From JAJXWB01 sp036796555 (GTDB lineage Bacteria; Pseudomonadota; Alphaproteobacteria; Rhizobiales; Beijerinckiaceae): a DNA stretch of 9,949 nt. The DNA lies in the NCBI GenBank assembly GCA_036796555.1, contig DAIRCS010000142.1, positions 1 to 9,949 on the forward strand. Reading direction: 5' to 3'. Below are positions 1-7,725 of the stretch, piece by piece. Position 1 is the stretch's first letter; each line of letters opens with the position of its first letter. Both the position numbers and the translations under genes were made by a program. Under the pieces are notes generated by a model, which was not told the DNA's origin, did no database searches, and saw only the letters and a program-made list of their open reading frames with translations.

Positions 1-856
1 GCTTGGTCGCGACCGCGATGGTGCCGAGCAGCCCGCCGAGCGCGAGCGAGCCGGTGTCGCCCATGAAGATTTGCGCCGGCGGCGCGTTGAACCAGAGGAA
101 GCCGAGCCCCGCGCCGATCAGCCCCGCGCAGATGACGGTGAGTTCGCCGGCGCCGGGCACGAAATTGATGCCGAGATAATTGGAGAAGATCGCGTTGCCG
201 GCGAGATAGGCGATCAGCGCGAAGGCGCCGGCGGCGATCATCGACGGCACGATGGCGAGACCGTCGAGGCCGTCGGTCATGTTCACCGAATTGCCGGCCG
301 CCACGATCACGAAGGGCCCGAGCAGCAGGAAGGCCCAGCCGAGATTGAAGGCGAATCCCTTGCCGAAGGGAATGGCGAGCATGGTGGTGTTGGCCGCGCC
401 GACGCGCATCATCGCGATGCAGGCGATGAGCGCGATCAGCGCCTCGAACGACAGGCGCATGCGGCCGGAAAAACCCTTGTGCGACTGGCGCGTCACCTTC
501 AGGTAATCGTCGTAGAAGCCGATGAGGCCGAAGCCGGTCATGACGAGCAAAACGATCCAGACGTAGGGATTCTTCAGGTTCGCCCAGAGCAGCGTGGCGA
601 CGATGAGTCCGGACAGGATCATCAATCCGCCCATCGTGGGCGTGCCCTTCTTGGTCAGCAGGTGCGATTGCGGCCCATCCTCGCGGATCGGCTGGCCCTT
701 GCCCTGCTTGATGCGCAGCGCGGCGATGATCGACGGGCCGAAGAAGAAGACGAAGAACAGCGCCGTCGCCGCCGCGCCGCCGGCGCGGAAGGTGATGTAT
801 TTGAACAGGTTCAGCGGACTGAAAATGTGGTTGAAGTCCGCAAGCCAGGTCAGCAT
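1..856 (-). CDS. mraY: MraY, phospho-MurNAc-pentapeptide transferase (3' end beyond window)
   Basis: MraY is the inner-membrane enzyme that transfers phospho-MurNAc-pentapeptide from UDP to undecaprenyl phosphate, giving lipid I. Only the first 285 codons are present; the family is about 360 residues, so the C-terminal fifth lies off the left edge. Visible family motifs are PTMGGLM near residues 73-79, the catalytic-region Asp pair in FYDDYLKV (Asp116, Asp117), NMTDGLDGLA at 192-201 and FMGDTGSLALGG at 264-275. Hydrophobic segments alternate throughout, as expected for a ten-helix membrane protein. The ATG is 10 bases after the murF stop, and its Shine-Dalgarno (GAGG) overlaps that stop, pointing to coupled translation. 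It is the last operon gene in view. Identification is essentially certain; only the 3' end is unseen. Confidence 0.97.
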   Translation of the reverse strand, partial: MLTWLADFNHIFSPLNLFKYITFRAGGAAATALFFVFFFGPSIIAALRIKQGKGQPIREDGPQSHLLTKKGTPTMGGLMILSGLIVATLLWANLKNPYVWIVLLVMTGFGLIGFYDDYLKVTRQSHKGFSGRMRLSFEALIALIACIAMMRVGAANTTMLAIPFGKGFAFNLGWAFLLLGPFVIVAAGNSVNMTDGLDGLAIVPSMIAAGAFALIAYLAGNAIFSNYLGINFVPGAGELTVICAGLIGAGLGFLWFNAPPAQIFMGDTGSLALGGLLGTIAVATK

Positions 857-866
857 TGCAATATCC

Positions 867-2291
867 TCAGGCGGGCGCGTTTTCGGGCGGCGCGAAGGCT
901 TTTCGCATCGCCGCGACCAGCGGCCCCATGCGGCTCGCGTTGGAGCCCTTGACCATGACGACGTCGCCGGCGCTGAGCGCGTCCAGCACGATGGGTTCGA
1001 GCGCGGCGGAATTGGCCGCATGGGCGCCGCGCCGTTCGGCGGGAATAGCGTCGTGCAGCGCGCGCATCAATGGGCCCGCGGTAAACACCAGATCGATCTG
1101 GTTTCGCTCGATATCCTCGGCGACCGCCGCATGCAGCGCCGCCGCCTCGGGGCCGAGTTCGAGCATGTCGCCGAGCACTGCGATTCGCCGTCCGCCCCGC
1201 GCCGCGCCCAGAAGGTCGAGCGCCGCGCGCATCGAAACCGGATTGGCGTTGTAGCTCTCGTCGATGACCGAGATCGGGCCGTCCGGCGTCGTCAGCTCTA
1301 GGCGCCGTCCGCGGCCGTCCGCCGGCCGGAACCGCTGCAGCGCTTCGGCCGCCGCCGCAAGATCGAGCCCCGCCGCGCGCGCCGCCATCAGCACGGCGAG
1401 CGAATTCATCGCGATATGCCTGCCCGGCGCGCCGATCACATAGTCGAGGTCGTGTCCGAGCACGCGCGCCTTCACGCGGCTCACGCGCAGTCCGAGCGCG
1501 CAGGAGCGCAGCGTCGCGTCGGCCTCCTCGCTCTCGCCAAACGACAGGACGAAGCGCACGCCGGCGTTCGTCGCCGCCTCGCGCAGCCGCTCGAACTGGC
1601 CGTCGTCGCGATTGAGAATGGCGACCCCGCCCCGCTGCACGCCCGAAAATATTTCCGCCTTCGCATCGGCGATCGCGTCGACCGAGGCGAAATGCTCGAG
1701 ATGCACCGGCGCGATGCGCGTGATGATGGCGATATGCGGCTGGACCATGCCGACCAGCGGCGTGATTTCGCCGGCGTGATTCATGCCGATCTCGAACACG
1801 CCGTAGCGCGCGCTCGCCGGCATGCGCGCCAGCGTGAGCGGCACGCCCCAGTGGTTGTTGTAGGAGGCGGCCGAGGCATGCGTCTCGCCGGCGCTTTCGA
1901 GCGCGACGCGCAGCAGTTCCTTCGTCGTCGTCTTGCCGACGGAGCCGGTGACGGCGACGATCCGCGCCTTCGAGCGCGCGCGCGCGGCGCGGCCGAGGCC
2001 CTCGAGCGCGGCGAGCGTGTCCTTCGCGACATAGAGCGGTCCGGCGCCGGCGAGCGCGTCCGCATGCGCCTCGTCGATCACGGCCGCCGCGGCGCCGGCC
2101 TCGAAAGCCTTGCGCACATGGTCGTGGCCGTCGGAATTATCGCCTTTCAGCGCGACGAAGAGATCGCCGTCCTGCAAGGTGCGGGTGTCGATGGAGACGC
2201 CCGTCACGTCGCGCGCAGGCAGCGCGCCGCTGACGCGCGCGCCGAGCGGCGCGACCAGCGCGAGCGGGGTCCAGAGAACGTCGTCGATCAT
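867..2291 (-). CDS. murF: MurF, UDP-MurNAc-tripeptide--D-Ala-D-Ala ligase
   Basis: MurF is a cytoplasmic ATP-dependent Mur ligase that adds D-Ala-D-Ala to UDP-MurNAc-tripeptide, completing the pentapeptide used by MraY. The protein is 474 residues, a normal family length. The N-terminal domain carries SIDTRTLQDGDLFVAL (about 33-48), where the UDP substrate binds. The central domain has the P-loop TGSVGKTT at 115-122, followed by SYNNHWGVPLTL (143-154) and the EIGMNHAGEI stretch (167-176). The C-terminal domain shows DESYNANP (344-351) and LGDMLELG (373-380), both typical of MurF rather than MurC, MurD or MurE. Its ATG overlaps the murE stop in an ATGA junction, so it is probably translated by ribosomes finishing murE. 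No anomalies were seen. Confidence 0.97.
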   Translation of the reverse strand: MIDDVLWTPLALVAPLGARVSGALPARDVTGVSIDTRTLQDGDLFVALKGDNSDGHDHVRKAFEAGAAAAVIDEAHADALAGAGPLYVAKDTLAALEGLGRAARARSKARIVAVTGSVGKTTTKELLRVALESAGETHASAASYNNHWGVPLTLARMPASARYGVFEIGMNHAGEITPLVGMVQPHIAIITRIAPVHLEHFASVDAIADAKAEIFSGVQRGGVAILNRDDGQFERLREAATNAGVRFVLSFGESEEADATLRSCALGLRVSRVKARVLGHDLDYVIGAPGRHIAMNSLAVLMAARAAGLDLAAAAEALQRFRPADGRGRRLELTTPDGPISVIDESYNANPVSMRAALDLLGAARGGRRIAVLGDMLELGPEAAALHAAVAEDIERNQIDLVFTAGPLMRALHDAIPAERRGAHAANSAALEPIVLDALSAGDVVMVKGSNASRMGPLVAAMRKAFAPPENAPA

Positions 2292-3745
2292 CGCGCCTCG
2301 CCTTCGAGCGCCGCACGCACGGCCTCGTGATCGGAGAATGGAAACGTCTTCGAGCCCACGATCTGGCCGGTTTCATGACCCTTGCCGGCAACGAGCAGCA
2401 CGTCGCCCGGCCCGAGCAGCCCGACGCCCGCCGCGATCGCCGCCGCGCGGTCGCCGATCTCGCGCACGTCGGCGCCCTTGTGCGCCCTGGCGCCTTCGAG
2501 GATCGCGGCGCGGATCGCGGCAGGCTCCTCGCTGCGCGGATTGTCGTCGGTCACGATGCTGATGTCGGCAAGGCGCGCGGAAATCTCGCCCATGATCGGC
2601 CTCTTGCCGCGATCACGGTCGCCGCCGCAACCGAACACGACGATCAGTTTTCCGCGCGCAAACGGACGCAGCGCGGAAATCGCCGTTTCGAGCGCCCCGG
2701 GCTTGTGGGCGTAATCGACGAAGGCCGCGCCGCCGTTGCGGTCGCCGATCCTTTCGATGCGGCCCGGCGCGCCGACCAGCTTTTCCAGCGCGGCGAAAAC
2801 ATTGCGCGGCGTCTCGCCGGTCGCAATCGCCAGCCCTGCGGCGACCAGCGCGTTCGACGTCTGGAATTCGCCGGCCAGCGGCAGCAGCGCGCGATAGATC
2901 TTGCCCTCGCATTCCAGCGCAAGCCGCGTCGCAAAACCTTCCGGCGCGCGCTCCAGCAGCCGGATCGCATGGCCCTTGCGGCCGACCGTGCGCACGTCGA
3001 GGCCACGCTTCTCACAGGCCTTGACCACACGCGGCGCGACATCGGTATCGGCGTCGATCACCGCGGGCTGGCCCGGCTGCAGCAGCGCCTCGAACAGGCG
3101 CAGCTTGGCGGCGAGATAATCGTCGAGCGTCGCGTGATAATCGAGATGGTCGCGCGACAGATTGGTGAAGGCCGCCGCCGACAGGCGCACGCCGTCGAGC
3201 CGGCGCTGGTCGAGCCCGTGCGAGGAGGCTTCCATCGCCAGATGCGTCACGCCGTCCTGCGCGAGCCTGTCCAGCGTCGCGTGCAACGTGATCGAATCCG
3301 GCGTCGTCAGCGAGCCGTAGACGTCGCCCGACGGCGCGACAATTCCGATCGTGCCCATGGAGGCCGCCTGCCGTCCGCAATAAAGCCAGATCTGACGCAG
3401 AAAGGCGGCGATGGAGGTCTTGCCGCTCGTACCGGTGACGGCGGCGATGGTCCGGGGCTGCAGCGGATAGAAGCGGGCGGCGGCGCGCGACAGCGCCAGC
3501 CGCACGTCGGGCGTGACGATCACCGGAACCGGCAGCGCCTTTCCAGGCGCGCGCGCGGCGACGACGGCGACGGCCCCGCGCGAAATCGCGTCGGACGCGA
3601 AGGTCAGCCCATCGGCCTGGACGCCCGGCACGGCGAAGAACAGGCTGCCCGGAGTAGCCTTGCGGCTGTCGAGCGCGAGCGCTGCGATCTCCAGCGCCGC
3701 ATGCCGGCCTTCGGCTGCTTCCGGTATGAGCGCGTCGAGGCGCAT
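2288..3745 (-). CDS. murE: MurE, UDP-MurNAc-L-Ala-D-Glu--meso-diaminopimelate ligase
   Basis: MurE is a cytoplasmic Mur ligase that adds the third stem-peptide residue using ATP. The protein is 485 residues. Visible are the ALDSRKATPGSLFFAVPG motif of the N-terminal domain (24-41), the P-loop TGTSGKTS (104-111), MEASSHGLDQ (171-180), NLSRDHLDYH (195-204), and Lys214, which fits the carbamoylated lysine of the family. DNPRSEEP (401-408) is the signature that binds meso-diaminopimelate rather than lysine, so the organism should have DAP-type peptidoglycan. The open frame extends upstream to 3907 inside ftsI, but homology begins at MRLDALIP. The ATG at 3745 follows a GGAAGAGG ribosome site and shares one base with the ftsI stop (TGATG), which fixes the start. 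Confidence 0.97.
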   Translation of the reverse strand: MRLDALIPEAAEGRHAALEIAALALDSRKATPGSLFFAVPGVQADGLTFASDAISRGAVAVVAARAPGKALPVPVIVTPDVRLALSRAAARFYPLQPRTIAAVTGTSGKTSIAAFLRQIWLYCGRQAASMGTIGIVAPSGDVYGSLTTPDSITLHATLDRLAQDGVTHLAMEASSHGLDQRRLDGVRLSAAAFTNLSRDHLDYHATLDDYLAAKLRLFEALLQPGQPAVIDADTDVAPRVVKACEKRGLDVRTVGRKGHAIRLLERAPEGFATRLALECEGKIYRALLPLAGEFQTSNALVAAGLAIATGETPRNVFAALEKLVGAPGRIERIGDRNGGAAFVDYAHKPGALETAISALRPFARGKLIVVFGCGGDRDRGKRPIMGEISARLADISIVTDDNPRSEEPAAIRAAILEGARAHKGADVREIGDRAAAIAAGVGLLGPGDVLLVAGKGHETGQIVGSKTFPFSDHEAVRAALEGEAR

Positions 3746-5667
3746 CAATCCTCTTCCTGCCCCTTGGTGGCCGGCGTGTTGGCCTTGCTGTAGCCGAGCC
3801 TGGCGAGCAGCGGGAACGGCAGTTCCGGCGGCTTGAACCGCGGCTCGAGGCCGAGCAGCGGACCGACGCGCTCGATGATCGCGCCCGTCACCATGCCCGA
3901 GTTCCACGCCGCCGTGGTGAAGCCGTGCGTTTCCGGCGCGGCCTGCGGATCGTCCATCACGGTGGCGAACAGATATCTGGGATGGTCGGACGGCGCGATC
4001 GCCATGAAGGTGGTGAACACCTTGTTCTTGGAATAGCGGCCGTTGATGACCTTTTCCGCCGTACCCGTCTTGCCGCCGATGAAATAGCCCGCGATGTTCG
4101 CCTTGCGCGCGCTGCCGACCTCGGCGTTGAGACGCATGATATAACGCAGCGCCTCGCTTGTCTCGGGCTTCACCACGCGCGGCGCGTCCCTCTTCGCGTC
4201 TTCCTCGCTGCGGCGCAGGAAGGTCGGCTTGATCATGTAGCCGCCGTTGACCAGCGCCGACACGGCCATCATCGCCTGCAGCGGCGCGACCGCGAGGCCG
4301 TGGCCGAAGGCGATCGTCATCGTGTTCAGCTCGCCCCAGGTCTTGGGCACGATCGGCGCCGCCGATTCCGGCAATTCGGTCGTCATGCGATCGAGCTGGC
4401 CCATCTTGCGCAGGAAAGCCTTGTGGCCCTCGACGCCGACCATCAGCGCGAGCCGCGCCGTGCCGATGTTCGAGGAATAGGTGAAGACTTCCGGCACGCT
4501 CAGGCCGCGGTTCTGGCCGTGATAGTCGTGGATCGCAAACTTGCCGTAGCGCAGCGCGCCGCGCGCGTCGATCTGCGAATTGAGATTGACCTTGCCGGAA
4601 TCGAGCGCCATCGCGATCGTCAGCGCCTTGAACGTCGAGCCCATCTCGAACACGCCGACGTTCATGCGGTTGATATGGTCGGGCTTCAGCGCGTCGGCGG
4701 GATTGTTGGGATCATAGTCGGGCAGCGAGGCGAGCGCGATCACCTCGCCCGTGTTGACGTCCATGATGGCGCTGGCGGCCGCTTTGGCCTTGAAATGCTC
4801 CAGCCCCTTGGCGAGTTCGTCGCGCAGCGCGAAGGTCGCCTTGGCGTCGATCGACAGCTTGATCGGCTTCAGGTTTTCCGCCGAAAGATCGAAACCCGCG
4901 CCGTGCAGATCGGCGAGCCCCTGCCCGTCGATATATTTCTCCATGCCGGCGATGCCCTGATTGTCGACATTGGTGAAGCCGAGCACATGCGCGGCCACGG
5001 GGCCGTTCGGATAGACGCGCTTGTTCTCCGGCCAGAAGCCGACGCCCGGCAGGCCGAGGCGATAGACCTCCTGCTGCTGCTTCGGCGTGACCTCGCGCTT
5101 GACCCAGACGAAGCCCTTGCGGGAGCCGAGCTTCTCGCGCAATTCGCGCGCGTCGAGATCGGGCAGGACGGCGGTCAGCAGCTCGGTCGCCTCGTCCTTG
5201 TCGATGATGCGGCGCGGCTCGGCGAAGATCGACATCACGCGCACGTCGGTCGCCAGCGTATCGCCGTTGCGGTCGAGCAAGTCGGGCCGGGCGGCGGCGG
5301 AAGCGGCGGCGGCGGCGGCGCGCATGCTCTGCGGATCGGGCTTGAATCCAAGCCAGACGAGCTTGCCGGCGATCACGCAATAGACGAGGCCGAAACAGAT
5401 CGCGACGACGCGGATGCGGCGGTCGCTTTTTTCCAGCTTGGTCGACAGCAGCCCCTTGGCGAGCGCGCGCAGCCGCTCGGCGCGCGACAATACGGGCGCC
5501 TGGGGCGCGGGGATGGATTCGAACGCATCGGGTCCGGCATCGCGGGCGGAGCGAAGCAATTCATCCATCGGCGCCTCGCCGGAAGGGATTGCGTGGTCGC
5601 TTGCGCTCGTCGCGATGACGGGAACGTCGCCGGCCGCGTCCAGGGGCGTCTTCTGCTGCTCGCTCAT
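3745..5667 (-). CDS. ftsI: FtsI (PBP3), septal peptidoglycan transpeptidase
   Basis: FtsI is the class B penicillin-binding protein that cross-links septal peptidoglycan. It acts with FtsW in the divisome and is the target of division-blocking beta-lactams. The product is 640 residues, longer than the usual roughly 570-600. A charged cytoplasmic N-terminus of about 84 residues precedes a single membrane segment (about 85-108, IRVVAICFGLVYCVIAGKLV). A poly-alanine stretch (117-126) follows, then RPDLLDRNG, which opens the PBP dimerisation domain. The transpeptidase domain has the active-site Ser344 in STFK, SSN at 398-400 and KTGT at 533-536, all intact. The start at 5667 lies one base after the ftsL stop, behind a GAGGAA ribosome site; the open frame runs upstream to 5793, but that part is Arg-rich shadow. 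Met34 is a possible alternative start. Confidence 0.96.
   Translation of the reverse strand: MSEQQKTPLDAAGDVPVIATSASDHAIPSGEAPMDELLRSARDAGPDAFESIPAPQAPVLSRAERLRALAKGLLSTKLEKSDRRIRVVAICFGLVYCVIAGKLVWLGFKPDPQSMRAAAAAASAAARPDLLDRNGDTLATDVRVMSIFAEPRRIIDKDEATELLTAVLPDLDARELREKLGSRKGFVWVKREVTPKQQQEVYRLGLPGVGFWPENKRVYPNGPVAAHVLGFTNVDNQGIAGMEKYIDGQGLADLHGAGFDLSAENLKPIKLSIDAKATFALRDELAKGLEHFKAKAAASAIMDVNTGEVIALASLPDYDPNNPADALKPDHINRMNVGVFEMGSTFKALTIAMALDSGKVNLNSQIDARGALRYGKFAIHDYHGQNRGLSVPEVFTYSSNIGTARLALMVGVEGHKAFLRKMGQLDRMTTELPESAAPIVPKTWGELNTMTIAFGHGLAVAPLQAMMAVSALVNGGYMIKPTFLRRSEEDAKRDAPRVVKPETSEALRYIMRLNAEVGSARKANIAGYFIGGKTGTAEKVINGRYSKNKVFTTFMAIAPSDHPRYLFATVMDDPQAAPETHGFTTAAWNSGMVTGAIIERVGPLLGLEPRFKPPELPFPLLARLGYSKANTPATKGQEED
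3750..3757 (-). promoter_or_regulatory. Ribosome binding site deciding the murE start
   Basis: On the minus strand GGAAGAGG lies four bases before the murE ATG (3745-3743), inside the last codons of ftsI. The same frame stays open for a further 54 codons upstream, so this site, together with the start of MurE homology, is what selects the internal ATG. Confidence 0.7.
5288..5322. repeat. GGC/GCC-rich trinucleotide tract encoding poly-Ala in ftsI
   Basis: The plus strand is nearly pure GGC/GCG triplets, interrupted by one GAA-containing unit that reads as a serine codon on the minus strand. It encodes FtsI residues 117-126: six alanines, a serine, then three alanines. The stretch sits just outside the membrane segment. 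Such tracts can change length by slippage in steps of one codon. Confidence 0.75.
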
Positions 5668-5668
5668 G

Positions 5669-6076
5669 TCAGCGTTTCCTCGCCGCAGGGGAGGCCGCTG
5701 GCGTCGCCGGCGCCGGCGGGCGCGTCGCGCTCGGCGTGTTCGTGGGTTCGGCGAGGCCGAGCGCCTCGAGCTTCTTGCCGATCTCGTCGCCACGCTGGGC
5801 GCGCTCCGGCAATTGCGCGAATGTCGCCATCTGGTTGGGATGGGTCATGTCGAGATCGGTCAGATATTTGTCGGCGAGCGGCGCGATGCGGTCGGCGCGC
5901 GTCAGGTGTTCCCATTCGGCGCGCTGCATGTTCAGCCCGTCGCGTTCCTGCTGGATCTGGCGCGTGAGCTTGGCGATCTGATCGGCGCGATAGATCGTCT
6001 GATATTTGATCGAATAGGCGTAGACCGCCGAACCGATCAGGGCCGCCGCCGCGACGATGTTGAGAAAGCGGATCAT
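5669..6076 (-). CDS. ftsL: FtsL, divisome membrane protein
   Basis: FtsL is a small bitopic division protein that, with FtsB and FtsQ, activates FtsWI at the septum. The product is 135 residues: a very short cytoplasmic end, one membrane helix (about 5-22), then a periplasmic region (about 28-75) with heptad-like spacing (IAKLTRQIQQERDGL) expected to form a coiled coil. The stretch WEHLTRADRIAPLADKYL matches the conserved C-terminal part of alphaproteobacterial FtsL. The last 26 residues form a Pro/Ala/Thr-rich, probably disordered tail. Sequence conservation in FtsL is low, so the call rests on topology plus position between rsmH and ftsI. The ATG overlaps the rsmH stop (ATGA) behind a strong GGGGAGG ribosome site at 6082-6088. 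Confidence 0.93.
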   Translation of the reverse strand: MIRFLNIVAAAALIGSAVYAYSIKYQTIYRADQIAKLTRQIQQERDGLNMQRAEWEHLTRADRIAPLADKYLTDLDMTHPNQMATFAQLPERAQRGDEIGKKLEALGLAEPTNTPSATRPPAPATPAASPAARKR

Positions 6077-7128
6077 CTGCGCCTCCCCTGATGTCCCTTG
6101 CCGGTCTCGCGCTCCGGCAGGGCCGCGAGCGCGGCCAGCCGCGCGTCGATCCCGAGCGCGGGCGCATCCGTGCGCAGCGCCACGCGCAGCTTCGCCGAGC
6201 GCGCGCGCGGATTGGCGGACGTTTCTTCGCGCGACGGCGTCACGGCCTGCCGCGTCTGGAGCGTGAAGGTCGAGGGCGGCGGAACGGGCTCGCCCGGCAG
6301 CAGGCGCGAGCGCGTCGCGCCGCGGCCCGAGCGTTGCGCGAAGAATTGCTTCACGATGCGGTCTTCCAGCGAATGAAAGGAAACGACGGCGAGCGCGCCG
6401 CCCCCGGCCAGGATTTCTTCCGCGCCGGCCAGCGCGCGCACGAGTTCGCCGAGCTCGTCGTTCACCGCGATGCGCAGCGCCTGGAAGGTGCGGGTCGCGG
6501 GATGAATGTCGCCGGGCTTGCCTGGAATGGCGCGCTGCACGATGTCGGCCAGCGCGGCCGTCGTCGTGATCGGCGCATCCTTTCGCGCCGTGACGATGAA
6601 GCGCGCGATGCGGCGCGAGGCGTGGTCCTCGCCGTAATGATAGATGATGTCGGCGAGACGCTCCTCGCACTCCTCGTTCACGATGTCGGCGGCGCTGCGG
6701 CCCGCGCTTTCCATGCGCATGTCGAGCGGTCCGTCGAAGCGGAAGGAAAAGCCGCGCGCGGCCTGGTCGAACTGCATCGACGACACGCCGATGTCGAGCG
6801 CGACGCCGTCGACCTTCTGCACGCCGAGCGCGCGAAGCTCCCGCGCGAGGTCGCCGAAGCGCGCCTGCACCAGCGTCAGGCGCCCGCCCGACGCCGCGAC
6901 CAGGTCCGCGCCGTCGCGGATCGCGGAGGGATCGCGGTCGAACGCGATCACGCGCGCGCCCGGCGTCGCGAGAATGGCGCGCGAATAACCGCCGGCGCCG
7001 AACGTGCCGTCGACATAGAGCCCGCCGTCGCGCGGACGAAGTCCTTCGAGAACGTCCTGGAGAAGCACGGGAACGTGGCGGACCGGTCCGCCTGCGGGGG
7101 GCGTCGCCTCCCCGCGGCCCGTCATCAT
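6073..7128 (-). CDS. rsmH: RsmH (MraW), 16S rRNA N4-methyltransferase for C1402
   Basis: RsmH is a SAM-dependent methyltransferase that makes the N4 methylation of cytidine 1402 in the 16S rRNA decoding centre. The 351-residue product is at the long end of the usual 310-350. Motifs are HVPVLLQDVLEGL (18-30), the SAM loop VDGTFGAGGYSRAIL (39-53), IAFDRDPSAI (61-70), LDIGVSSMQFDQAARGFSF (111-129), HPATRTFQALRIAVNDELGEL (209-229), SFHSLEDRIVKQFF (250-263) and the C-terminal NPRARSAKLR (306-315). Two adjacent ATG codons begin it. The first (7128) forms an ATGA overlap with the mraZ stop, with GGAG upstream, and is preferred; the second would give 350 residues. The frame stays open upstream to 7746, but that part only shadows mraZ. 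Confidence 0.97.
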   Translation of the reverse strand: MMTGRGEATPPAGGPVRHVPVLLQDVLEGLRPRDGGLYVDGTFGAGGYSRAILATPGARVIAFDRDPSAIRDGADLVAASGGRLTLVQARFGDLARELRALGVQKVDGVALDIGVSSMQFDQAARGFSFRFDGPLDMRMESAGRSAADIVNEECEERLADIIYHYGEDHASRRIARFIVTARKDAPITTTAALADIVQRAIPGKPGDIHPATRTFQALRIAVNDELGELVRALAGAEEILAGGGALAVVSFHSLEDRIVKQFFAQRSGRGATRSRLLPGEPVPPPSTFTLQTRQAVTPSREETSANPRARSAKLRVALRTDAPALGIDARLAALAALPERETGKGHQGRRR

Positions 7129-7634
7129 TCCCGTGCTCCAGGCCCGGGCGGCGTGTGGCCCGCCGCCCCTCTGGCTCCGGTCAGTTTCCGTAAGTCGCGC
7201 GCCCGGTTTCTGGCCTCTTCCTGCTGCGCGCGAAAACGTCCCGGCTCCCAGATCTGAAACTTGTGCCCCATGCCGACGAAGCTGACCTCCCCGGCGATGA
7301 AGGCCTGCGCCTTGCACTGCTCGCTCAACTGCACGCGGCCCTCCGGATCCACCTTGAGACGCTCGCTCATGCCCATCAGGGCGCGAGAGAGAATGTCCCG
7401 CTCCTCCGTATAGGGAGGATAGGTCTCCAGCATGGCGTCCAGTTCCGCCACCAGCGCATTCCCGCCGCAATCCACGGCCGGCGCATCCAGCGAGGGATGG
7501 ACGAACAGTCCCTCGAACCCGTCCTTCGCCAGCACGCCCCGGAAGGGCGCCGGAACCGAAACGCGGCCTTTCGCGTCGATCCGGCTGGTGAAATGGCCGA
7601 GAAAGAGTTCCCGCTCCGTCACGCTTACGCTCAC
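7125..7634 (-). CDS. mraZ: MraZ, dcw cluster transcriptional regulator
   Basis: MraZ is a DNA-binding protein that in E. coli represses its own promoter and so the dcw operon. The product is 169 residues with two tandem SpoVT-AbrB-like domains at about 8-53 and 83-132. Each carries the family's D-x-(K/E)-G-R-V core: DAKGRVSVPAPFR at 20-32 and DPEGRVQLSE at 96-105. YPPYTEERD (72-80) links them. A basic then Gly/Pro-rich tail of about 30 residues follows domain two and is somewhat longer than in short homologues. The start is GTG at 7634 with no clear Shine-Dalgarno; a second GTG four codons later (residue 5) is possible. It is the first gene of the operon, and four matching operator boxes lie about 90-125 bases upstream. 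Confidence 0.96.
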   Translation of the reverse strand: MSVSVTERELFLGHFTSRIDAKGRVSVPAPFRGVLAKDGFEGLFVHPSLDAPAVDCGGNALVAELDAMLETYPPYTEERDILSRALMGMSERLKVDPEGRVQLSEQCKAQAFIAGEVSFVGMGHKFQIWEPGRFRAQQEEARNRARDLRKLTGARGAAGHTPPGPGARE

Positions 7635-7673
7635 CCGAACCGTTCGAGGTCGAATTTTCGCGCGAACGCCGAT

Positions 7674-7697
7674 CCGTCTCCGCCGTCGGGCGGACGG
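7674..7697 (-). promoter_or_regulatory. Predicted hairpin in the mraZ mRNA leader
   Basis: On the minus strand CCGTC-CGCC pairs with GGCG-(GA)-GACGG around a CGAC loop, giving a nine-base-pair GC-rich stem with a two-base bulge. It lies about 40 bases before the mraZ GTG. There is no T run after it, so it is not an intrinsic terminator. A role in RNA stability or start-site access is possible but unproven. Confidence 0.45.
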
Positions 7698-7725
7698 TGT
7701 CGGAACTCTGCTGCGCTGAACTCGA

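Noticed and set aside
71..952. 293-codon plus-strand open frame antisense to mraY
   Set aside because: Highly charged mirror of a membrane protein gene; mraY is certain on the minus strand.
1416..2330. 304-codon plus-strand open frame antisense to murF
   Set aside because: Shadow of murF; no recognisable protein features.
2327..3793. 488-codon plus-strand open frame antisense to murE
   Set aside because: Same shadow composition; murE on the other strand has all catalytic motifs.
3925..5967. 680-codon plus-strand open frame antisense to ftsI and ftsL
   Set aside because: It lies wholly opposite confidently identified genes and has the Arg/His/Asp-rich, repetitive composition of a high-GC shadow frame, with no domain or ribosome site.
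6091..7257. 388-codon plus-strand open frame antisense to rsmH
   Set aside because: Shadow of rsmH with Arg/Ala/His-rich low-complexity translation.
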